DNA of 37,139 nucleotides from Bacteroidales bacterium (GTDB lineage Bacteria; Bacteroidota; Bacteroidia; Bacteroidales; VadinHA17), in assembly GCA_025454815.1 (NCBI GenBank), contig JALONR010000013.1, positions 1-37,139 on the forward strand, read 5' to 3'. Below are positions 23,887-32,155 of this stretch, one piece after another. Each line of letters begins with the position of its first letter. The stretch's first letter is position 1. The position numbers and the translations under genes were made by a program. Below the pieces are notes generated by a model. That model saw nothing but the letters and a program-made list of their open reading frames with translations. It made no database searches and was not told where the DNA came from.

Positions 23887-24297
23887 ATGAAACAACTGGT
23901 ACTTCGAAATACACTCTATGAGAAAATCTATCGCTCTCTGGGAGTCGTCTGCCTTGTCATGGTGATTGTCCTCATTATTACAGGTGACAGAAACGAGTGG
24001 GCATTCTGGATACAGGTAATAGCATTGCTTCTCCTGGGACTCGCTTTCCTGAGCCTTAATTTCGGAACCCTGGTCAACAGGCTGACGGCCGAGAAAGGAC
24101 GCCTGACAATAAGATGGTATACCAAACCGGGACAGATAACAGTAGAAATCCATGAGATAGATGATATACTGGCCGACGAAAATTCTGTTCGCATCATACT
24201 TAAATCCGGACGCATAATCCGCCTCCCGACAGCCATGCTGGAGTTTGAGGAAAAACGGGCTGTCCGCAAATTCCTGAAGGAGACAACCGGCTTCTGA
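23887..24297 (+). CDS. Membrane protein with bPH-like C-terminal domain (136 aa)
   Basis: Two membrane helices (residues ~18-32 and 38-56) precede a ~75-residue soluble domain of short strands and a final helix (RLTIRWYTKPGQITVEIHEI ... VRKFLKETTGF), similar in outline to bacterial PH-like domains. ATG 23887 (MKQLVLRN) is preferred over the upstream start at 23854 because it aligns with the N-terminus of the damaged copy at 23445. The two genes form a tandem duplication. Function unknown. The stop is 5 bp before the TonB receptor ATG. Confidence 0.65.
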   Translation: MKQLVLRNTLYEKIYRSLGVVCLVMVIVLIITGDRNEWAFWIQVIALLLLGLAFLSLNFGTLVNRLTAEKGRLTIRWYTKPGQITVEIHEIDDILADENSVRIILKSGRIIRLPTAMLEFEEKRAVRKFLKETTGF

Positions 24298-24302
24298 TAC
24301 AT

Positions 24303-26822
24303 ATGCGCAGATTCATTTCCCTCATTATCCTCACGGCTTCAGTCAGCATGCATATCGCAGGCCAGAGGAGCTCTTCATCCCAGCCGGTAACCTCCCAGCG
24401 ATCAACAGCCAGCATGCCGGCTCCAACACAGAGGAATCCCTCAACTGCCCCGACAGCAGCCACCCGCATCACCGTCAGCGGATTCGTCACCGACGCCGGC
24501 AGCGGCGAACGGATGATCGACGCCACCGTATACGAAAAAACCTCTTTCACCGGGACCACCACCAACAGCTATGGATTCTACAGCCTCCCGCTGCAGCCCG
24601 GTAAGGCGGAAATAATAGCCTCATATCTCGGCTATGACGCAGACACGGCAGAGGTATGGCTTACACGAGATACGGTGATTAACTTCAGCCTTAACATGTC
24701 ATCAAGCGAGATTGCAGCCGTTACCGTCACCGCCACAGGCCGCAGGGCAAAGATCGAGAGCACCCAGATGAGCATGATTGATATCCCGGTGGAGAAATTC
24801 CTCAAGCTGCCTGTCATATTCGGTGAGGCCGATGTCCTCAAGGTGATACAGCTCCTCCCCGGAGTACAGTCGGGTACAGAAGGCTCCACAGGTATCTATG
24901 TCCGGGGCGGAGGGCCCGACCAGAACCTCTTCCTGCTCGACGGAGTGCCGGTATACAACGCCAATCACCTCTTCGGATTCATGTCGGTCTTCAACCCTGA
25001 TGCAGTCAAATCGGTCCAGCTCTACAAGGGCGGCTTCCCGGCACGGTACGGGGAACGGCTCTCTTCAGTGGTTGACATCCGGATGAAGGAAGGGAACGAG
25101 AAGGAGTTTCACGGTAACCTGGCCGTAGGACTGATCTCCTCAAAAATCTCTCTCGAAGGGCCGATAATAAAAGACAAGACCTCATATGTCGTCTCCGGAC
25201 GGCGAACATACTATGACATCCTTGCACAGCCTTTCATACTGGCCCTGAATGATGACCGCGACAGCTGGACCACCGGAGGCTATTACTTCTATGACCTCAA
25301 TGCAAAGATCAACCATAAGTTCTCGGAGAAAAGCAGGCTCTACCTCAGCTCATACTTCGGCCGTGACAGGGCATACACGCGCAGCAGGAGCAGGCCTGAA
25401 TACACAGATGAGAGTCAGAACAGGTATGAATACAAGGACAGCTATGGCCTCGGATGGGGAAACATGATCACTGCCCTGAGATGGAACTACCTGATAACCA
25501 ACAAGCTGTTTAGCAATACCACTCTTACCTACAGCAAGTACGATTTCGACGTTACCATTGAATCCTCAGCCGAAAACCTCACAACAAAACAGAAGGAGGT
25601 TGACTATTTCAGGTATTTTTCCGGCATTGAGGATGTAGGGGCTAAGATCGATTTTGACTATTATCTCTCACCCAGGCATTCTGTGAAATTCGGGGCCGGT
25701 TATACCTTCCATAATTTCAAGCCGGGTGTCACCACCTTCAGGTATGACCCGATGCAGGGTAATGACGGGCTGGATACTATCGTGGGAGACATGAAGGTCA
25801 GGGCCAGTGAGTTCATAGCCTATGCCGAGGACAACATAGACCTCACTTCAAAGCTAAAGATGAATGCCGGTGTGCGTCTGTCGCTCTTCAATGTACAGGA
25901 TACATCGTATTTCGTATTCCAGCCTCGGCTCTCCCTGCGTTACCTGGCAAACGATGATCTCTCGTTCAAGGTCTCATACAGCAAGATGGCGCAGTTTGTA
26001 CATCTCCTTACCACTTCGGCAATCAGCCTGCCCACCGATCTGTGGCTTCCGGTAACACGCAGGTATGAGCCGCCGGTGTCGCACCAGGTGGCAATAGGCT
26101 CAGGATTCCTTATTCCCTGGGACCTCGAGGTAACAGTGGAGGCGTTCTACAAGACCATGGACAATCTCATTGAGTATAAGGAGGGAGCATTCTTCGGTGG
26201 TACCGGTGCCGGGTGGGAATCGAAGGTGGAGAAGGGCAGAGGATGGGCCTACGGAGCCGAACTGATGATTGAGAAGAGCTATGGCAAGCTGACCGGTTGG
26301 ATAGGCTATACCCTCTCGTGGACACAACGCAGATTTGATAATCTCAATTTCGGAAATACCTTTCCGGCGAAATATGACCGCAGGCATGACATAAGCGTGG
26401 CCCTGACCCATAAGTTCAGTGAGAAGGTTGACGCCGGCCTTGTCTGGGTCTACGGCACCGGAAATGCAGCAACACTGGGCGCCTCGGAATACCCTCCTGA
26501 AGACTTCTTCACGCAGGAGTACTACTATTCATCTGTGACGGACTTTCCCGGTCGGAATAACTACCGGATGCCGTCATATCACCGGCTTGATCTGGGGGTG
26601 AATCTCCATAAACAGAAAAAGAACGGAGTGCGCACATGGAGCTTTTCCATATACAATGCCTACAACCGGCTTAACCCGTTCTTCCTCTTCTGGGGGACCG
26701 AGTGGGTAGAGGAACCCGATCCGGATAATCCCGGCGAGCTTTTATACTACAGCAAGCCCGTGCTGAAGAAGGTGAGCGTCTTTCCAATCATCCCGTCGGT
26801 TTCATATGCCTTCAAGTTCTGA
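24303..26822 (+). CDS. TonB-dependent outer-membrane receptor with carboxypeptidase-like N-terminal domain
   Basis: This 839-residue outer-membrane active transporter has a signal peptide (residues 1-21, ending HIAGQ), a Ser/Pro/Thr-rich linker, a CarboxypepD_reg-like beta domain (residues ~60-140; VSGFVTDAGSGERMIDATVY), a plug domain (residues ~165-270; GIYVRGGGPDQNLFLLDGVP) and a 22-strand barrel ending in the aromatic C-terminus SVSYAFKF. It is shorter than SusC-type receptors (~1000) and has no SusD partner; instead a DUF4249 lipoprotein follows after 5 bp. That receptor/DUF4249 pairing is common in Bacteroidota; the substrate is unknown. Confidence 0.93.
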   Translation: MRRFISLIILTASVSMHIAGQRSSSSQPVTSQRSTASMPAPTQRNPSTAPTAATRITVSGFVTDAGSGERMIDATVYEKTSFTGTTTNSYGFYSLPLQPGKAEIIASYLGYDADTAEVWLTRDTVINFSLNMSSSEIAAVTVTATGRRAKIESTQMSMIDIPVEKFLKLPVIFGEADVLKVIQLLPGVQSGTEGSTGIYVRGGGPDQNLFLLDGVPVYNANHLFGFMSVFNPDAVKSVQLYKGGFPARYGERLSSVVDIRMKEGNEKEFHGNLAVGLISSKISLEGPIIKDKTSYVVSGRRTYYDILAQPFILALNDDRDSWTTGGYYFYDLNAKINHKFSEKSRLYLSSYFGRDRAYTRSRSRPEYTDESQNRYEYKDSYGLGWGNMITALRWNYLITNKLFSNTTLTYSKYDFDVTIESSAENLTTKQKEVDYFRYFSGIEDVGAKIDFDYYLSPRHSVKFGAGYTFHNFKPGVTTFRYDPMQGNDGLDTIVGDMKVRASEFIAYAEDNIDLTSKLKMNAGVRLSLFNVQDTSYFVFQPRLSLRYLANDDLSFKVSYSKMAQFVHLLTTSAISLPTDLWLPVTRRYEPPVSHQVAIGSGFLIPWDLEVTVEAFYKTMDNLIEYKEGAFFGGTGAGWESKVEKGRGWAYGAELMIEKSYGKLTGWIGYTLSWTQRRFDNLNFGNTFPAKYDRRHDISVALTHKFSEKVDAGLVWVYGTGNAATLGASEYPPEDFFTQEYYYSSVTDFPGRNNYRMPSYHRLDLGVNLHKQKKNGVRTWSFSIYNAYNRLNPFFLFWGTEWVEEPDPDNPGELLYYSKPVLKKVSVFPIIPSVSYAFKF

Positions 26823-26827
26823 CAGCC

Positions 26828-27859
26828 ATGAAGATGAAAAAACTGATATACCACTTCCCGGCTGCGGTTCTGATCCTCTTCGCCACTCTCTCCTGCGAGA
26901 CAACAATTGACTACAAGGGTCCTGAGACTGAACCAAAGGTGGTGATCTATGCCCTCCTTAATCCTGACAGCCTTGTATCGGTCTCGGTCTCCGAGAGTCA
27001 CTCGGTATTCAAAGTTCCCTACCAGCCCCGTCAGATAACCAATGCAGTGGTCAGGCTATACAGCGAAGAAACGCTGATTGAGACGCTGACTTACCAGGCT
27101 CCTGAACCGGCTCCTGATTATTTTCCTCCAAATCCTTATTCAAAATATGTCTCATCAACGTACAGGCCGGAGTATGGGAAAACATACCGCGTGGAGGTTG
27201 AAGTTCCGGGTCTGCCCAGGGCGCATGGTGAAGCGAAGCTGCCGGCCCCGGTGACGGTTGAGGTGTCGGACACCAGTTCAATGGATATCGGGTACGGTTA
27301 CCGCGAGCTGACCGTGAAACTGAGATTCAGGGATCCGGCCGGTGAGGAGAACTTTTACAGGATCACAGCCAGCTCCCTGGTGGGAATCTACTCCGGTGAC
27401 AGGTTTGAGCCTTATAACCCCGAGATTGCTGTGGGCGTCCAGGAAGCAGACATCAGTTACGGCGCCCTGTCTGATCCGTTGATAGCCCCCAGGCAGGAAG
27501 ATGATTTCTTTGACATGAGCATGCCAAACAAGTACTTTATTTTTCTAGATGATCTGATCCCCGGAAAAGAGTACACAATGAGGCTTACTTATAACGGTTT
27601 TTATCCTGACACTGACTATTATGAGTTCATGTTTGCCTGGTTCCGGCTAAGTACAATAACCAGGGACCTCTATCTCTATCTGCAGTCATATTCTGCCCAT
27701 CTGCAGACACGTGACAATTTCCTGGCTGAACCGGTGCCGGTATACACCAATGTGACAAACGGCCTCGGGGTAGTAGGAGCGATGTCAACAACAGGTGACT
27801 TCATCAATATCGGGGAATACCCGGTTGACGGCGTTTTATACGAACGGTGGCATTACTGA
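26828..27859 (+). CDS. DUF4249 lipoprotein partner of the TonB receptor
   Basis: The 343-residue protein has a lipoprotein signal peptide (MKMKKLIYHF, hydrophobic stretch, lipobox ATLSC). The mature part starts ETTIDYKGPETEPKVVIYAL and continues as an Ig-like/beta-sandwich region (LLNPDSLVSVSVSESHSVFK, then VVRLYSEETLIETL) with YGKTYRVEVEVPG, characteristic of DUF4249. These proteins are thought to act with the preceding TonB receptor at the outer membrane, analogous in position to SusD, but the ligand is unknown. Gap to the receptor gene is 5 bp, so the two form an operon. Confidence 0.85.
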   Translation: MKMKKLIYHFPAAVLILFATLSCETTIDYKGPETEPKVVIYALLNPDSLVSVSVSESHSVFKVPYQPRQITNAVVRLYSEETLIETLTYQAPEPAPDYFPPNPYSKYVSSTYRPEYGKTYRVEVEVPGLPRAHGEAKLPAPVTVEVSDTSSMDIGYGYRELTVKLRFRDPAGEENFYRITASSLVGIYSGDRFEPYNPEIAVGVQEADISYGALSDPLIAPRQEDDFFDMSMPNKYFIFLDDLIPGKEYTMRLTYNGFYPDTDYYEFMFAWFRLSTITRDLYLYLQSYSAHLQTRDNFLAEPVPVYTNVTNGLGVVGAMSTTGDFINIGEYPVDGVLYERWHY

Positions 27860-28093
27860 CAACTCCGTCATTTTGCCTGAAGCCCCCGGCAGGCGAGGAT
27901 CGGGAAGCTCCCGGCTGACATATGTGGCAGCGTAACACCTATTTCTATCCCGCTCTGTCAGTTATTTTTTGTGACGATTAAAGTGCATTATATCAGTCAA
28001 TTATCCAGACTATGCAGATTGTCACTCCCCCGCTTTTCTCATTATACCTGAAAAAATCCCGGAAATTTCTTGGCTTGTATTCAATTATTATTT

Positions 28094-28112
28094 TACTTTG
28101 TAGCGCAAAGTA
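28094..28112. promoter_or_regulatory. Inverted-repeat operator upstream of the regulator gene
   Basis: TACTTTG-TAGCG-CAAAGTA is a perfect inverted repeat (7-bp arms, 5-bp spacer), 15 bp before ATG 28128. The same ACTTTG-N5-CAAAGT element occurs before creD. The left arm resembles a -7 box, so binding could occlude the promoter. Confidence 0.75.
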
Positions 28113-28127
28113 CTACAAAATACAGTG

Positions 28128-28418
28128 ATGAATCAGTCAGAACAGCCCCTGGAAGATATCAGGGTCATCCGCAAGCTCATGGAGGAGTCGTCAAGATTCC
28201 TGTCACTCAGCGGTTTATCGGGCATTGTTGCAGGGGTTGTCGGCCTGGCGGGTGCCTGGGTCGCACACCTGGTGATAAAGGCAAACAATCCTTATGCCGA
28301 CTGGTACCTCAGGCCCCTGGCAGGTGGTGAGGCAGGCCACGGAACGGTACTCGAGCTGTTCGGTGCAATGGCAATTGTGCTGATAGTGGCTTTCTCAGTA
28401 CACGCCGTATGCTGGTGA
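28128..28418 (+). pseudogene. N-terminal part of a split membrane-bound regulator gene
   Basis: This frame encodes 96 residues: MNQSEQPLEDIRVIRKLMEE, two membrane segments (SGLSGIVAGVVGLAGAWVA; FGAMAIVLIVAFSVHAV) and then a stop. The next frame (28409-28939), overlapping by 10 bp, continues the same kind of membrane protein. In related Bacteroidota proteins, as I remember them, about 20 residues with a conserved Arg-rich loop link these parts, so I infer a frameshifting deletion near 28405. It could instead be two coupled polypeptides. ATG 28128 is chosen over the GTG at 28125 because MNQSEQPLED is the usual N-terminus. Confidence 0.6.
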
Positions 28419-28939
28419 GTCTTCTGGTTCCGCTGGCCGCAGGTGGTCTTTTTGTGCTCTTCACAATAAAGACAGTTCCGGCAAATGTCACGGCGGCATC
28501 AACACTGATATTTTACGGGGTGGCTATGATGAGCGCAGGCAAGTTTACCTTCGGGGAGATCCACTGGCTGGGAGCGCTGGAGATAGCCACAGGCCTTGTG
28601 TGCATCCTCCTGCCGCAGTGGACAATTATTATCTGGGCCGCCGGCTTCGGTGTGATACACATCTGCTACAAGGCCTTTGAGAGCAGGGTCAGGCTGGGCA
28701 TAATGTCAGTGCTGGCGGTTAATCCCCGCATGGATTTCACCAGCCTGCGGGATACCCTCGCAGTTACTGACGGCAACCTCGCCAGCCACCTCAGGGCATT
28801 GGAGGATGCTGGTTACATCAGAATAGAAAAGAGTTTTATCAACCGCAAACCCAATACAAGCTACTCAATCACCGATGAAGGGATGGCGAGCTTCAGCAGC
28901 CACCTCAAGGCACTTGAGGAACTCATTAAAAACCAATAG
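28409..28939 (+). CDS. Membrane segment fused to a winged-helix transcriptional regulator
   Basis: Residues 1-~85 hold about four membrane segments (LVSLLVPLAAGGLFVLFTIK; LIFYGVAMMSAGKFTFGEIH; ATGLVCILLPQWTIIIWAAG). Residues ~90-176 are a winged-helix domain of the ArsR/MarR-like HTH_27 type (KAFESRVRLGIMSVLAVNPR, DGNLASHLRALEDAGYIRIE, FINRKPNTSYSITDEG). In relatives the membrane protein and the regulator are separate adjacent genes; here the junction GFGVIHICYKAFESRVRLG looks like a deletion fusion. The regulator half is intact and probably binds the repeats at 28094 and 28959, controlling itself and creD. Confidence 0.72.
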   Translation: MLVSLLVPLAAGGLFVLFTIKTVPANVTAASTLIFYGVAMMSAGKFTFGEIHWLGALEIATGLVCILLPQWTIIIWAAGFGVIHICYKAFESRVRLGIMSVLAVNPRMDFTSLRDTLAVTDGNLASHLRALEDAGYIRIEKSFINRKPNTSYSITDEGMASFSSHLKALEELIKNQ

Positions 28940-28958
28940 TATATTTTTTTATTTCTTC

Positions 28959-28975
28959 ACTTTGAGATACAAAGT
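28959..28975. promoter_or_regulatory. Inverted-repeat operator upstream of creD
   Basis: ACTTTG-AGATA-CAAAGT is an inverted repeat with the same arms and 5-bp spacer as the element at 28094, followed in both cases by ACT. It ends 20 bp before the creD ATG, predicting control by the adjacent winged-helix protein. Confidence 0.75.
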
Positions 28976-28995
28976 ACTTTAACCAATACAAAAAC

Positions 28996-30297
28996 ATGGA
29001 AACAGAAATCGTAAAACAGGAAAAATGGTATGAGTCGATCACAGTCAAGATGGTACTCATAGGAATTATGGGCCTGATGCTGCTCATTCCCCTGGCGCTC
29101 ATCATGGAGGTTATCAGGGAACGTTCAGGCAATGCTGAATCGGCCCGCACCGAGATAGGAGCCCTCTGGGCTTCTGCGCAGACAGTCACCGGTCCCGTCC
29201 TGAATGTGCCGGGAACGAGGATAGTGGCAAATGACGGGTCCTACGTTACCACAACGATGCACATTCTTCCGGATGAATTGAAGGTAAACGGCGTACTGGA
29301 GCCCGAGATGAGGTACAGGGGGATCTATGAAACCGTGGTCTATGACTCTGATATGGAGATATCGGGCAGCTTCACGGTAGCGGGTTATGAGCAGCTCAGT
29401 GAATACACCTGGCAGTGGGACAAGGCTTATATCTCTCTGGGCGTGTCTGACAACAAGGGGATCAGTGACAAGGCTGAGCTTACCATCGGCGGTACGGTCA
29501 TCAGCGCCATCCCGGGGGCCGGTCAGACAGATCTTTTTGACAAGGGTATTTCTTTTCCTTATCCCATTGATCCGTTGAAACCGGTAGCATCCGGTGGCGG
29601 GTTCACCCTTCATCTCAGCCTCAGGGGCAGTGGCAGTGTCGCCTTTTCTCCTGTTGGCAGGAGTACGGATGTGACCCTTTCTTCAGAGTGGGATGCTCCC
29701 TCATTCACCGGTAACTTCCTCCCGGCACAGCGTGATGTGACTGACGCAGGTTTCACCGCGAACTGGGTTGTGACCCATCTCAACAGGAGCTTCCCGCAGG
29801 TATGGGAAGGAAAGCGTTATGCCCCGGCGGATGATGCTTTCGGCGTTGACCTGATCATGGAAGCCGACCACTACACCAAGGCTGAGCGCAGCGCCAAATA
29901 CGGCCTCCTGTTCATCGCACTCACCTTCCTGGTGCTGCTGATCATAGAACTGCGTTCGAACCAGCGAATCCATATATTCTATTATCTGCTTGTGGCCCTT
30001 GCGTTAATCATGTTCTTCTCGCTTCTTACCGCGTTGAGCGAACATATCGGCTTCAATCCCGCTTACCTCATCTCTGCCGCGGCAACCATCGGTCTTCTGA
30101 CATTCTTCTTCAGATCATTGCTCGGGAAGGGATGGATGACCCTTCTCATCAGCGGCCTCCTTACGGGACTGTATGTCTTCATCTTCTTCCTGCTGGCAAT
30201 GAAGGATTATGCATTCCTCGTGGGTAATATTGGTCTGTTCGTGCTGCTTGCAGCCCTAATGATAGTCTCTGCCAGGTACAGGCTGTTCAGGGTGTAG
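28996..30297 (+). CDS. creD: Inner-membrane protein CreD (cell envelope integrity)
   Basis: CreD is an inner-membrane protein associated in gamma-proteobacteria with the CreBC regulon, envelope integrity and beta-lactam response. The 433-residue protein has one N-terminal membrane helix (VKMVLIGIMGLMLLIPLALI), a large periplasmic domain (residues ~45-295; GPVLNVPG, then SYVTTTMHILPDELKVNG) and a C-terminal bundle of about five helices from residue ~300 (YGLLFIALTFLVLLIIELRS). Length is normal. In Bacteroidota creD often follows an HTH regulator without creBC, as here. It ends just before a strong terminator. Confidence 0.92.
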   Translation: METEIVKQEKWYESITVKMVLIGIMGLMLLIPLALIMEVIRERSGNAESARTEIGALWASAQTVTGPVLNVPGTRIVANDGSYVTTTMHILPDELKVNGVLEPEMRYRGIYETVVYDSDMEISGSFTVAGYEQLSEYTWQWDKAYISLGVSDNKGISDKAELTIGGTVISAIPGAGQTDLFDKGISFPYPIDPLKPVASGGGFTLHLSLRGSGSVAFSPVGRSTDVTLSSEWDAPSFTGNFLPAQRDVTDAGFTANWVVTHLNRSFPQVWEGKRYAPADDAFGVDLIMEADHYTKAERSAKYGLLFIALTFLVLLIIELRSNQRIHIFYYLLVALALIMFFSLLTALSEHIGFNPAYLISAAATIGLLTFFFRSLLGKGWMTLLISGLLTGLYVFIFFLLAMKDYAFLVGNIGLFVLLAALMIVSARYRLFRV

Positions 30298-30325
30298 GTT
30301 TCGCAAAGCGAAGCTATACCGGAAC

Positions 30326-30365
30326 AATCCCCGCTGTGCGACGACTCGCAGCGGGGATTTTTTTT
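30326..30365 (+). terminator. Rho-independent terminator after creD
   Basis: AATCCCCGCTG and CAGCGGGGATT form an 11-bp perfect stem around a 12-base loop, followed by T6. Confidence 0.92.
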
Positions 30366-30520
30366 GACATGGCTGAGTTGATCATCATAGAATCATTGTG
30401 AACCGGTTATGGGATACCGGAAACGGAAATCCTATAATTCAGCCAGGGATTTGTCCGGCATGGTCATTATTGTCAGCTTTTTCGACTAACTTACAGGGTC
30501 GGTTTAAAACGGACTGATCA

Positions 30521-32155
30521 ATGATGCTTAAAAGGTATATTGAAGAAGGGGGTCCTGACAAGTTTGACCTGGTTATTGTCGGCGGTGGCATCACCGGTGC
30601 AGCCGTGGCATACATTGCAGCAGCACGGGGTCTCTCTGTTGCCCTCTTTGAGAAAAAGGACTACGGCGGTGCCACCTCGGCAGCCACCTCGAAACTAATC
30701 CACGGCGGGCTGCGTTATCTCGCCAACGGAGAACTGAAGCTTGTAAGGGAGTCGCTTCGCGAACGGAGGATCCTGGGCAATATAGCCCCGAACTTCGTCT
30801 ACCCGCTGCCGTTCCTTATGCCGATGTACAGGCGGTGGAAGGGCAACATATGGAAGATGCTGATCGGGATGTACCTGTATGACCTTCTCTCATATGACAA
30901 GAAGGATACATGGGATAAGAGCAAAAAGCTGCAGAACCACAGGCTCATCAACCACAGGAAGACCATCAGGGTTGAACCAAACCTTCAGATGAATGATCTG
31001 AGAAATGCCTTTTATTTCTTTGATTACCAGAGTATTTTCCCCGAGAGACTGACACTGGCGTTTATCAAGTCGGCTGCCGAGTATGGTGCCTGCGTTTCCA
31101 ACTATACCCCTGTTGAAGGGTTTCTTTACGGTGAAGATAAGAGGATAACCGGGGTGAGGGTCCGTGACCTGTTTTCAGGCAAAACCAGGGAGGTGCATGC
31201 TGAACTTATTGTAAACTGCGGAGGCACATGGGCTGACAAGATCCTGGGTATGGCTGTGGGGTCAGACCAGCTGACACATCGCGTCAAGAGGTCAGAAGGG
31301 ATACATATCATCACCAGGAAGATTGCAGGGCATCATGTGGTCTCGCTTCAGAAGGCTGACGGCGGCCACATGATGATCATGCCCTGGCGTGACCACTCCC
31401 TCATCGGTACCACCGACAAGGAGTTTCTCGGTGACCCCGATGACTACAGAGTATCTATGGAGAGCATTGACGAGATAATCAATAACGTAAACTCCAATTT
31501 CGGAAGAAAGATCTCACGAGAGGATATCGTCCATGCTTACGGAGGTCTGCGCCCCCTGGTCGATGACCAGACCAAAGGATCGTACGAGACTTCCAGGAAG
31601 TACGAGGTATATGACAATGCTGTTGGCGGGATAGAGGGGATGATCACCGTTGAGGGAGGCAAATATACCACAAGCAGAAGCCTGGCCCGCGAGGTGCTGA
31701 AACTTATCTCTGAAAAGCTCAACCGCACCCTGTCAGACCCGGTCTCTGACAACCTGTACCTCTCCGGCTGTGAAATACGCGACATGAAGCAGTTTATGAT
31801 AAGGCAGCATCTGAACTACAGGGATTTCAGCCGCAATACCGTTGAGTATGTAAGCAGGAACTACGGAACTGAAAGTAAGGTTGTGTTCCGGATAGCGCGT
31901 GATAACAGGCGTTATGCCGAGGAGGTCAGCCACGACGGGGAGATACTTGCGGAGGTGGTCTATGCCATTCAGTATGAAAGCGCTATGACGCTTCCAGATA
32001 TCATGCTTCGCAGGACCGGCACCGGCACGCTGGGTAATCCGGGCAGGACAATTACAGAGAAAGTCGCCGCAGTGGCGGCACAGCTTCTTAATTGGGATGA
32101 TAACCGGAAGGAGATAGAGATTGCCTCAATGACAAAGGTTTACGATATATGCTAG
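30521..32155 (+). CDS. FAD-dependent glycerol-3-phosphate dehydrogenase/oxidase family protein
   Basis: This family oxidises sn-glycerol 3-phosphate to dihydroxyacetone phosphate, passing electrons to quinone or oxygen. The 544-residue protein has the N-terminal FAD dinucleotide fold (VIVGGGITGAAVAY, residues ~20-33), the GlpD signature GGATSAATSKLIHGGLRYL, the mid-protein NCGGTWADKI and the substrate/FAD region LIGTTDKEF and VHAYGGLRPLV. A C-terminal cap (residues ~420-530) matches the DAO_C domain. It begins with tandem ATGs; the first (30521) is used. The stop overlaps the next gene by 7 bp. Natural substrate may be G3P or a glyceryl derivative, given the neighbours. Confidence 0.92.
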   Translation: MMLKRYIEEGGPDKFDLVIVGGGITGAAVAYIAAARGLSVALFEKKDYGGATSAATSKLIHGGLRYLANGELKLVRESLRERRILGNIAPNFVYPLPFLMPMYRRWKGNIWKMLIGMYLYDLLSYDKKDTWDKSKKLQNHRLINHRKTIRVEPNLQMNDLRNAFYFFDYQSIFPERLTLAFIKSAAEYGACVSNYTPVEGFLYGEDKRITGVRVRDLFSGKTREVHAELIVNCGGTWADKILGMAVGSDQLTHRVKRSEGIHIITRKIAGHHVVSLQKADGGHMMIMPWRDHSLIGTTDKEFLGDPDDYRVSMESIDEIINNVNSNFGRKISREDIVHAYGGLRPLVDDQTKGSYETSRKYEVYDNAVGGIEGMITVEGGKYTTSRSLAREVLKLISEKLNRTLSDPVSDNLYLSGCEIRDMKQFMIRQHLNYRDFSRNTVEYVSRNYGTESKVVFRIARDNRRYAEEVSHDGEILAEVVYAIQYESAMTLPDIMLRRTGTGTLGNPGRTITEKVAAVAAQLLNWDDNRKEIEIASMTKVYDIC

